Source of the DNA: JBOGUF01 sp050696075
GTDB lineage: Bacteria; Chloroflexota; Chloroflexia; Thermomicrobiales; UBA6265
DNA length: 7,828 nucleotides
NCBI GenBank assembly: GCA_050696075.1
Contig: JBOGUF010000114.1
Span: 1-7,828 of the forward strand
Reading direction: 5' to 3'
Made by a program: the position numbers and the translations under genes. Under the pieces are notes generated by a model, which did not search any database, had not been told where the DNA came from, and worked only from the letters and a program-made list of their open reading frames with translations. This document shows, in pieces, positions 1 to 4,408 of this stretch. Positions within the stretch are counted from its first letter, which is position 1, and every line of letters begins with the position of its first letter.

Positions 1-306
1 GGCCACCAGGCGGCCGCCACCGACGTCGTGCGCGGGCTCCTTCACGGTGGCGCCCGCGGCGGTCACCTCGGCCAGTTTCGCCTCGAGGTCCGGCACGTGC
101 CAGTAGGCCACCGGTGAGGTCATGCCCCGCGGTCCACCGCCCGGCACCAGCCCGATGTGCTGGCCCGCGGCCTCGAAGCCGACGTAGTAGGTCTCGTCGG
201 TCCGCGGCGGTACGCCGAGCAGGGCGGCGTACACCGCCTTAGCCGCCGCCAGGTCGGACACGGGATGCAGCACGGTCTTGATTCCCTGGGTGGAAGAGCC
301 GGTCAT
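1..306 (-). CDS. VOC family (glyoxalase/bleomycin-resistance fold) protein, 3' end cut by window edge
   Basis: Only the first 102 codons are present; the frame is still open at base 1. The start is the ATG at 306-304, preceded by an AGGAG box at 316-312 with a 5-base spacer. The protein begins MTGSSTQGIKTVLHPVSDLA and follows the VOC half-module pattern: a first beta strand with a His (KTVLHPVSD), a helix (AAAKAVYAALLG), a strand near YYVGFEAAGQHIGLVP, then a second-module start (SPVAYWHVPDLEAKLAEVTAAGA) followed by a Gly-rich turn. VOC proteins include metal-dependent lyases, dioxygenases and drug-binding resistance proteins; nothing here fixes the substrate. It is probably cytoplasmic, with no signal peptide or membrane segment. 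Codons are almost all G/C at the third position, more extreme than in the small genes next to it. A 54-aa ORF lies 49 bases upstream on the same strand and may share its transcript. The family call is confident; the role is unknown. Confidence 0.85.
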   Translation of the reverse strand, partial: MTGSSTQGIKTVLHPVSDLAAAKAVYAALLGVPPRTDETYYVGFEAAGQHIGLVPGGGPRGMTSPVAYWHVPDLEAKLAEVTAAGATVKEPAHDVGGGRLVA

Positions 307-355
307 GGTCGCTCCTGATGTCGTGGGTCACATCGACCCGGTGTGTACGGTCGTG

Positions 356-520
356 TTAAGACGAACGGCGAGGCGCGAAGTCGACAGTCGGCACCACCAG
401 TCTGCACCCCACGGGGTCGGCGGCCGGCGGCTCCAGCTCCACCGCTTTCTTGCGTCGTTCCTCCGGTGGTTGAATGTTCTGGACCAGCTTCAGAAAGTGA
501 ACCGTGAGCGTGTGCGTCAT
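356..520 (-). CDS. Small hypothetical protein, 54 aa, with strong SD and promoter
   Basis: This short frame starts at the ATG 520-518 and ends at TAA 358-356. A GGAGGTG Shine-Dalgarno sequence sits 4-5 bases upstream, and a near-consensus sigma-70 promoter lies about 50 bases further up. The protein starts MTHTLTVHFLKLVQNIQPPE, continues through a charged stretch (ERRKKAVELE) and a Pro/Ala patch, and ends LVVPTVDFAPRRSS. It has no signal peptide, membrane helix or Cys cluster and one Cys in total. Most codons end in G or C, in line with real coding in this DNA. The FLKLVQNIQPPEERRKKA part faintly resembles the first helix of some nucleotidyltransferase-fold proteins, but this is too short to claim, and the ORF could equally be a truncated remnant. 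It may be co-transcribed with the VOC gene 49 bases downstream. I do not recognise a family. Confidence 0.5.
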   Translation of the reverse strand: MTHTLTVHFLKLVQNIQPPEERRKKAVELEPPAADPVGCRLVVPTVDFAPRRSS

Positions 521-573
521 TAGGCACCTCCACCCGTGTACGTATAGAACCGATGTTCGGCCCCGCCGAGCCC

Positions 574-602
574 ATCATAGATCATGCTTGTCCGTTTCTC
601 AA
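574..602 (-). promoter_or_regulatory. Sigma-70-type promoter, minus strand, for the 54-aa ORF (and perhaps the VOC gene)
   Basis: Read on the minus strand: TTGAGA (602-597), a 17-base spacer (596-580), then TATGAT (579-574). Each hexamer matches the consensus at five of six positions and the spacing is ideal. Transcription would start near 567 and give a leader of about 45 bases before the ATG at 520. It is the best-formed canonical promoter in the window. Confidence 0.65.
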
Positions 603-861
603 CCGTTGCCAACATGGCACAGCCAGATCGGCGTTTCGCTTCGAGTACGCAGTAGGGATGTACGAGCACGATGATCGTGAGTTGATGAATCCTGGGCGCA
701 CCATCTGGCCAACCCACCCATCGACTCGGTACTGTGAATCCCGTAACCACCTCCAACAACCAACGAGGCGTGAGCAGCGCGTGCCATGGCCCGTGGCTGG
801 CATCTCGTCAGGCCATGGTGATGCGACGTGGCTTTGGCACGCGCCAGAAGGAGAAACGTGT
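603..861. other. Leader/intergenic DNA between divergent small genes; no gene seen
   Basis: The stretch between the minus-strand promoter and the 69-aa gene at 862 holds no convincing gene. A plus-strand frame is open from 553 into the 69-aa gene, but its upstream part has odd composition for a protein here (many Cys, His and Trp) and the SD and start at 848-864 argue against it. No clear plus-strand promoter was found. GCCATGG occurs twice, near 782 and 812. Confidence 0.4.
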
Positions 862-1071
862 ATGGATCAGGTTCGACTTCCCCTCGACTGGTGGGCCTAT
901 GGCGGGTACCCCGAGGTCGTCCGTCAGACTGGCTGGAATCTGCCCAAGGCGCGCCGTGAAGTGAAGAAGGCCATCAAAGCCAATGGCTGGAATCCCATCG
1001 GGCATGCCGGCTATGAAGTGCTGCGCCGCCAGATCATGGACGGCCAGATGACGGATCGCGACCTCATTTAG
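862..1071 (+). CDS. Small hypothetical protein, 69 aa
   Basis: The start chosen is the ATG at 862, with AAGGAGA at 848-854 and a 7-base spacer; the frame is open further upstream but without comparable start signals. The protein begins MDQVRLPLDWWAYGGYPEVV, has a basic helix-like stretch in the middle (LPKARREVKKAIKANGW) and ends RRQIMDGQMTDRDLI. It is rich in Trp and Tyr near the N-terminus (WWAYGGY), has no Cys, signal peptide or membrane helix, and is likely a compact cytoplasmic protein. Residues 25-48 repeat the pattern GWNLP ... GWNPIG, which could be two related turns. I do not recognise the family. It converges on the HTH gene at 1164-1463, with a hairpin between the two stop codons. 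Confidence 0.65.
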   Translation: MDQVRLPLDWWAYGGYPEVVRQTGWNLPKARREVKKAIKANGWNPIGHAGYEVLRRQIMDGQMTDRDLI

Positions 1072-1089
1072 GTGAGGTGTCAGAGAAGA

Positions 1090-1120
1090 AACGGAGCCGG
1101 AGCAAACGCCCGACTCCGTT
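1090..1120 (-). terminator. Hairpin terminator between convergent genes, strongest for the minus-strand HTH gene
   Basis: AACGGAG (1090-1096) pairs with CTCCGTT (1114-1120), and the stem continues inward with CGG/CCG (1098-1100 with 1110-1112) and GC/GC around an AAAC loop, with one mismatch and one bulge. On the minus strand the stem is followed by a T-rich run (TTCTTCTCT, reading into 1089-1082), which fits Rho-independent termination of the HTH gene ending at 1164. On the plus strand there is no T-run (CCTGGTGG), so stopping of the 69-aa transcript would be weak. Confidence 0.6.
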
Positions 1121-1163
1121 CCTGGTGGTGGCCGCCGCTCGGTCTTCTACGGTTCAGCCTGGA

Positions 1164-1463
1164 CTAAGACGCCCAGCGGATCAGTGCCCGAGACTCTCCT
1201 AACTCGGCAATCGCATCACTCAACTGTGCATCTTTCAGGGCGTTCAGAATGAACGGCACCTGGGCCGGATGCTTGCGGGCCAACTCCGGGTCCATCACCA
1301 AGGCAATCGTCAGACGGACGATCGTCAGGTTCGAAGCGTTCTTCTCCCCGTCGAACAGCCGCCGGACAAAGGTCGGGTCCAGTCCCGAGAGCTGGGCGAT
1401 CTGGTACTCGCTCTTCCCGCACAGCTTGGCAAGATCTTTCAGGGTCTTGGCAAATTCGCTCAT
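1164..1463 (-). CDS. Small helix-turn-helix (XRE-like) DNA-binding protein, 99 aa
   Basis: The start is the ATG at 1463-1461: GGAGGA (1472-1467) lies just upstream, and the only earlier in-frame ATG (1478) would place that SD inside the gene. Residues about 17-45 form an XRE-type HTH: KSEYQIAQLSGLDPTFVRRL has the helix-turn-recognition-helix spacing, with the glutamine and alanine of QIAQLSGLD at usual positions, followed by a GEKNAS linker and a further helix (LTIVRLTIALVMD). The C-terminal half (residues 60-99) is helical and unassigned, possibly for dimerisation. It is expected to act in the cytoplasm as a repressor or antitoxin-like regulator, but no toxin gene sits beside it. A 17-bp palindrome about 80 bases upstream of its start is a candidate operator. 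Its target is unknown. Confidence 0.8.
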   Translation of the reverse strand: MSEFAKTLKDLAKLCGKSEYQIAQLSGLDPTFVRRLFDGEKNASNLTIVRLTIALVMDPELARKHPAQVPFILNALKDAQLSDAIAELGESRALIRWAS

Positions 1464-1540
1464 GAGTCCTCCAGTCACCCCACAGTCGTCCGTGGCGTAC
1501 CGGATTTGTCATGTCACCCTTCTGATCAAGCGGCAATTGC

Positions 1541-1557
1541 AGCGGTCGCCGACCGCT
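1541..1557. repeat. Perfect inverted repeat upstream of the HTH gene (possible operator)
   Basis: AGCGGTC (1541-1547) and GACCGCT (1551-1557) form a 7-bp perfect inverted repeat around GCC. It lies 78 bases upstream of the HTH start, so autoregulation is possible. On the plus strand it is followed by TTTT (counting the last base of the stem) and could act as a weak terminator, but no plus-strand gene needs one here. Confidence 0.35.
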
Positions 1558-1611
1558 TTTGTGCGTGGTGCGACCCGAAAGTCAACCAAGATCGCTGGCG
1601 AGACGGCGTGG

Positions 1612-1641
1612 TCGGCAGGTCAGGTGCTCAGGTGCTACAAT
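1612..1641 (+). promoter_or_regulatory. Probable promoter of tRNA-Arg
   Basis: TACAAT at 1636-1641 is a good -10 and is preceded by TGC, making it an extended -10. A partial -35 (TCGGCA, 1612-1617) lies 18 bases upstream. Transcription would begin near 1648, giving a 5' leader of about 65 bases removed by RNase P. Confidence 0.45.
1616..1636 (+). repeat. Short tandem CAGGT repeats abutting the tRNA promoter -10
   Basis: CAGGT occurs at 1616, 1621 and 1629; the last two are part of a perfect tandem octamer CAGGTGCT (1621-1628 and 1629-1636) whose last base is the first base of the -10. It lies in the promoter spacer. Chance or a protein-binding site cannot be told apart from one copy. Confidence 0.4.
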
Positions 1642-1714
1642 TCCCGCTACAAGGTGTAAAGCGCTCAGCGCCCCTTGCGTAAAGTGGTCAGAAATTGACG
1701 ACACGCGTACGCAC

Positions 1715-1790
1715 GCGCCCGTAGCTCAGCGGATAGAGCGCTTGCCTCCGGAGCAAGAGGCCACAGGTTCGAGTCCTGTCGGGCGTACCA
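1715..1790 (+). tRNA. tRNA-Arg, anticodon CCG
   Basis: All arms fold. The acceptor stem GCGCCCG (1715-1721) pairs with CGGGCGT (1780-1786), with a G-T pair at the end. The D stem is GCTC/GAGC (1724-1727, 1736-1739). The anticodon stem CTTGC/GCAAG (1741-1745, 1753-1757) holds the loop CTCCGGA with anticodon CCG at 1748-1750, which reads CGG. The T stem is ACAGG/CCTGT with loop TTCGAGT. Discriminator A is at 1787 and CCA (1788-1790) is encoded. The length is 76 bases with a short variable loop. No T-run terminator is seen right after it. Confidence 0.97.
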
Positions 1791-1810
1791 CCATCTCGCA
1801 ACCGACTCTG

Positions 1811-2200
1811 TCACGATTTCCGACCACGTAGACGCGCCGGTGCAGTCACTCCAGCGGCATCGAGACATTGCTCGCCGCGGTCCCTGTGATACGCAGCCGT
1901 GACGGTATTGCGCGCGATCGTCCAGAGCCAGGCGCGGAACGATCCGTTCGTAAATCGCGGCAACGCCTTTAGCGCGCGTTCGAAGTCGGCGCTCGGCACG
2001 TCCTCCGCCGCGGCGCAATCGTCCAACCGGCGTTAACAAAAGCGATAGACCTAATCGACGTGGCGTTGGTACAACGCGACGTGGTCGGCGGCGTTGGCTA
2101 GGGCTGCGACGATGAGCGCCTCGTCAGTCTCGCAGTCCCTATGCACGTCCCGTTCTTCGTCAGTTGAGCGGCTGGCGACGCGCCTAACCGCGCGACTCAT
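1811..2200 (-). pseudogene. Decayed ECF-type RNA polymerase sigma factor (region 2 only)
   Basis: One minus-strand frame from ATG 2200-2198 to TGA 1813-1811 reads like an extracytoplasmic-function sigma factor but has two internal stops: TAG at 2053-2051 and TAA at 2035-2033. In order it shows ETDEALIVAALANAADHVAL, YQRHVD-stop-VYRFC-stop-RRLDD (region 2.1), AAAEDV...FERALKALPRF (2.2-2.3), and GSFRAWLWTIARNTVTAAYH (2.3-2.4), which closely follow the family pattern (for example RHVDxVYRFxYRRLGD and FRAWLFTIARN). The second stop falls where the family commonly has Tyr, so a TAC/TAT to TAA change would explain it. Sigma region 4, the -35-binding HTH, is absent: the frame runs out in ARLRGRKS, 20 bases from the 3' end of tRNA-Arg. 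Both the nonsense mutations and the truncation mean it cannot encode a working sigma factor. A part-frame starting at TTG 2026 is unlikely to be used. Confidence 0.82.
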
Positions 2201-2216
2201 TCCGGCCGTCCACCAC

Positions 2217-2228
2217 ATGGCATGCCAT
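2217..2228. repeat. 12-bp perfect palindrome ATGGCATGCCAT
   Basis: ATGGCATGCCAT is self-complementary throughout. It lies just upstream of the dead sigma factor gene (ATG at 2200) and could have been an operator of that gene, or be chance. Confidence 0.35.
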
Positions 2229-2293
2229 CAGACATTCAAACGGGGGAAGTCGCCTAAGTATCACAGATTCCAGCCTAAGAGCCAGTTTGAACA

Positions 2294-2379
2294 CCCCCGT
2301 CATGCCGATCGCGGAGAGGCAGCTCTCCCGCGGGACCGACAACGAGCCAGATTCCTCGCGAGCTCGGAATGACGGTGGG
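2294..2379. repeat. Imperfect palindromic intergenic repeat, about 86 bp (REP/MITE-like)
   Basis: The ends are inverted copies: left CCCCCGTCATGCCGATCGCG (2294-2313) and right CGCGAGCTCGGAATGACGG (2357-2375) followed by TGGG. They match except for a few substitutions and one extra base. The centre holds a second hairpin, AGAG-GCAG-CTCT flanked by GCGG and CCCGC (about 2311-2331). The right arm, read AGATTCCTCGCGAGCTCGGA plus ATGACGG, matches a motif I recall as a very common dispersed intergenic repeat in various bacterial genomes. It encodes no protein, so any movement would need a transposase elsewhere. Folding of the whole unit is visible; its copy number is not. Confidence 0.65.
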
Positions 2380-2540
2380 CAGACTCGGCCAAATCAGCGC
2401 CACGCCCTGGATCTCGGTCTCAGCAAGCGCCGGCGAGACGCGGTGCATCCGGTACGAATTGCCGGTGAATGCCGTCTATACGAAAGCGTGCGAATCTCCA
2501 TCGCAAACGCCGAACGCTCATGAGCCGCCACCCTTGACGG

Positions 2541-2564
2541 ACCGTGGTACACTGTACGTACGGT
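2541..2564. repeat. Inverted repeat overlapping the bactofilin promoter -10 (candidate operator)
   Basis: ACCGT (2541-2545) with ACGGT (2560-2564), and GTAC (2547-2550) with GTAC (2554-2557), form an imperfect dyad centred on the -10. Such a position suits a repressor site. No regulator can be assigned. Confidence 0.4.
2545..2553 (+). promoter_or_regulatory. Extended -10 promoter for the bactofilin genes
   Basis: TGG-TACACT (2545-2553) is an extended -10 element. The TTGACG at 2534-2539 is only 8 bases away, too close to be its -35. Transcription from about 2560 would give a leader of roughly 210 bases before the first bactofilin ATG. The element is the centre of an inverted repeat. Confidence 0.45.
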
Positions 2565-2694
2565 CTGGGGCGGGTCTGTACGTTCACCAATCCCCCGCGG
2601 TGAGGGCAGACCGCCCGCCGCGTGTTACCATAAGCGGAAGTCACCAGGACGACGCGTGGCTGTTCCCGCCGCCCGCGGTTCCGGTCATCTGCAT

Positions 2695-2723
2695 CCGCGA
2701 CGCCGGATAAGCCAACGTCGCGG
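2695..2723 (+). promoter_or_regulatory. GC-rich stem-loop in the bactofilin leader
   Basis: CCGCGACG (2695-2702) pairs perfectly with CGTCGCGG (2716-2723) around a 13-base loop. It ends 50 bases before the ATG at 2774 and has no following T-run, so it is not a standard terminator. It may shield or stabilise the mRNA 5' end. A smaller stem, GCGGT/ACCGC (2597-2614), lies further up. Confidence 0.45.
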
Positions 2724-2773
2724 GCGACCGACACCGAACCCTCGGCACGCGCGTTGAATCAAGGGGGAGCTCG

Positions 2774-3391
2774 ATGGTCTTCCGGAAGGAAAGCAAGGTG
2801 GACTCGTTTCAGCGCCAAATGAGCGCGCTCCGCCAGCAACTCGGCAACGAGGGCGCACCGGAGGCGGAAGCGTATCAGGATCAATCCGCCACGCCTGCCG
2901 ACGCCGGTGGCTTCAACTTCGGCGATTTTGGCAACGCCGAGGCGACCGCCGGCGCCGAAATGGCAACCGAAGCCGAAGCGCCACTGGTGCCCGCCGTACC
3001 CACCGTCACCGATCAAACAAGTGTTGTCGCACACGACACGACCTGGAAGGGCGAGTTCGACAGCGAAGGCAGCGTCCATATCCACGGGCGCGTCGAGGGA
3101 GCGGTCCGGGCTAAGCAGGATGTTTTCATCGCGGAGGAGGCGGACGTCGACGCCGCGGTGACGGCGACGAACGTCATTGTCGCCGGCCTCGTCAAGGGAA
3201 CGATCCGCTGTACGTCCCGGTTCGAGGTGCTGCCGCAAGGCCGGGTGTCCGGCGACTTCCACGCGCCGACGCTCGTCGTCCACGAAGGCGCCTTCGTCAC
3301 CGGCCAGTTTCGCATGGGCGCCTCCGAGCAGCCGACCGAAACCAAACCTACCTCCGTCGTGCAGCGACGCGCGGCGCGCGGCAGCGCCTAG
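2774..3391 (+). CDS. Bactofilin-family polymer-forming protein, N-terminally extended (205 aa)
   Basis: The ATG at 2774 follows AAGGGGGAG (2761-2769) at good spacing. Residues 1-25 are basic and amphipathic (MVFRKESKVDSFQRQMSALR), a possible membrane-binding helix. Residues 26-82 are acidic, Ala/Gly-rich and probably disordered. The bactofilin core spans about 83-178, with the repeating short beta-strand pattern of the right-handed beta-helix: TTWKGEFDSEGSVHIHGRVE, GAVRAKQDVFIAEEADVDAA, VTATNVIVAGLVKGTIRCTS, then RFEVLPQGRVSGDFHAPTLV ending in HEGAFVTGQFRM. Bactofilins self-assemble without nucleotide into filaments, usually on the inner membrane face, where they place cell-wall or other factors. 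A second bactofilin begins 48 bases after the stop and is probably co-transcribed. Its N-terminal extension is longer than the short tails usual in the family. Confidence 0.9.
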   Translation: MVFRKESKVDSFQRQMSALRQQLGNEGAPEAEAYQDQSATPADAGGFNFGDFGNAEATAGAEMATEAEAPLVPAVPTVTDQTSVVAHDTTWKGEFDSEGSVHIHGRVEGAVRAKQDVFIAEEADVDAAVTATNVIVAGLVKGTIRCTSRFEVLPQGRVSGDFHAPTLVVHEGAFVTGQFRMGASEQPTETKPTSVVQRRAARGSA

Positions 3392-3439
3392 GACGTCCGC
3401 CCGCCAGTCAACACGTTCCAACGTAAAGGGGCAATACCG

Positions 3440-4084
3440 ATGTCGATGCGAACGGCCGAGCCGACTGATTACGCGCCCGTGGGTGTCACGCCGGGCGGCG
3501 ACGGCGAACTCGCCACCTCCGACAGCTTCACCATCATCGACCGCCACACGACAGTCGATGGCACCTTTCAGGCGAACCGTGACGTGCGGATCGAGGGCGT
3601 GGTCAAGGGTACGATCGAATGCCAGGGCACCCTCTTCGTCGCTCAGGGCGCCAACGTTACCGCGAAGGTCGAAGCGGAAAACGTCACCGTTGCCGGCGAC
3701 TTGAACGGCGAAGTGAATTGCCGGGGTCGCTTGCAGATCATGCCGAGCGGCCGGTTGCGCGGCAAGGTGGCGACGCTAACGCTTGTCGTTAACGAAGGAG
3801 CGTTCTACGAAGGACAACTCGAAATGGCGCCGCCCGATGGCCGCGTGGCCGGTGGCCCCGCCCCGCGCACACTGCCGACGTCGAACGCTCGACCGGTAGC
3901 AATGCCGTCTCAGGCCACGGCGTCCAATCCGAGGCCGGAGGCGCCACCACCCCAGGCCAGCGGCAGCGCGGACGCCGGCCCTTCCAAGACCTTCATCCGT
4001 CGCTTCGGCGGTCCTGAGACGCCATGGGAGAACGAGCCACCCGAGGGTGGCGACAAGGGCGACGGCGGATCGCGGGAGAATTAG
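3440..4084 (+). CDS. Bactofilin-family polymer-forming protein, C-terminally extended (214 aa)
   Basis: The ATG at 3440 has AAAGGGG (3425-3431) 8 bases upstream; a second ATG at 3446 is less well placed. After a short N-terminal segment, the core at about residues 30-130 shows the bactofilin repeats: FTIIDRHTTVDGTFQANRDV, RIEGVVKGTIECQGTLFVAQ, GANVTAKVEAENVTVAGDLN, GEVNCRGRLQIMPSGRLRGK and VATLTLVVNEGAFYEGQLEM. Residues 131-214 form a Pro/Ala/Ser-rich tail, likely disordered, with a short basic motif (KTFIRRFGG) before an acidic Gly-rich end; that motif could be a partner-binding site. It follows the first bactofilin by 48 bases with no visible terminator between them, so a two-gene operon is likely. 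The cores are homologous but the tails are unrelated, which points to co-polymers or two filament types with different partners. No clear terminator is seen after it. Confidence 0.92.
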   Translation: MSMRTAEPTDYAPVGVTPGGDGELATSDSFTIIDRHTTVDGTFQANRDVRIEGVVKGTIECQGTLFVAQGANVTAKVEAENVTVAGDLNGEVNCRGRLQIMPSGRLRGKVATLTLVVNEGAFYEGQLEMAPPDGRVAGGPAPRTLPTSNARPVAMPSQATASNPRPEAPPPQASGSADAGPSKTFIRRFGGPETPWENEPPEGGDKGDGGSREN

Positions 4085-4408
4085 AGCGCGAGAACGTTCG
4101 CGAGGTAGAAGCTCTTGCAGACGCCCCGCACGCAACCCAGCCCAGCCCAGTCCAACACAACGGTTCAACCACTTCGTGCGTCGGGCGTAGGTACGTCCGG
4201 CGTGCCGCTTGTCGGCCGATGATCCGCGAATGCGCCCGGTTGCGTGCTATACTCGGCGCGTTTTACCCGCACTCGCCCGAGCAACGCCTAGCAGCGCTCG
4301 CGGGATGGCGCGGGTTGACCGGCAAGCTGGGGGGTGAATTCAGGACGTTCCCGCTTCGAGGTTGCGCCTGTCGCGGCGACGGGTCCAAGCGCGAAGAGGT
4401 GCCTGAGT
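4085..4408. other. Intergenic region before the SH3 gene; no gene seen
   Basis: It contains a short palindromic stretch CGCGA-GAACGT-TCGCG near 4087-4102 without a T-run, three near-tandem CCCAG units around 4136-4150, and one promoter-like element (4245-4253). A frame upstream of 4409 is open to 4334 but lacks a good SD, so I treat it as leader. Confidence 0.5.
4245..4253 (+). promoter_or_regulatory. Extended -10 promoter for the SH3 gene
   Basis: TGC-TATACT (4245-4253) is a strong extended -10; no good -35 is seen at 16-18 bases. Start near 4260, leader about 150 bases. It has the same TGn-plus-hexamer form as the elements at 1633-1641 and 2545-2553, so this promoter style seems shared in this genome. 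Confidence 0.5.

Larger units (their letters stand above)
2201..2773. other. Gene-poor intergenic region with repeats and the bactofilin leader
   Basis: No frame here has a convincing SD, domain or amino acid make-up; I treat all as non-coding. The stretch holds a 12-bp palindrome (2217-2228), two GCCTAAG direct repeats near 2253 and 2274, a large imperfect palindrome (2294-2379), a promoter with an overlapping inverted repeat (2541-2564), and leader hairpins (2597-2614 and 2695-2723). Confidence 0.6.

Noticed and set aside
553..861. Upstream extension of the 69-aa gene to an ATG at 553
   Set aside because: The extra part is rich in Cys, His and Trp without a pattern and overlaps the minus-strand promoter; the SD at 848-854 fits the ATG at 862.
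1665..2039. Minus-strand 124-codon frame containing ARQDSNLWPLAPEASALSAE
   Set aside because: That peptide is the antisense translation of the tRNA-Arg gene, a well-known false protein. The rest overlaps the sigma remnant in the wrong frame.
1792..2040. tRNA 3' end as an attachment site of an integrated element
   Set aside because: No integrase and no second copy of the tRNA 3' end is visible in the window, so only the adjacency of the truncated gene is reported.
2094..2710. Several overlapping plus-strand frames in the gene-poor region
   Set aside because: They run through the palindromic repeat and the promoter, have no SD, and show no family pattern.
2759..3547. Long minus-strand frame (262 codons) across the first bactofilin
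   Set aside because: It is antisense to a clear bactofilin gene, has no SD or domain, and is a typical GC-rich shadow frame.
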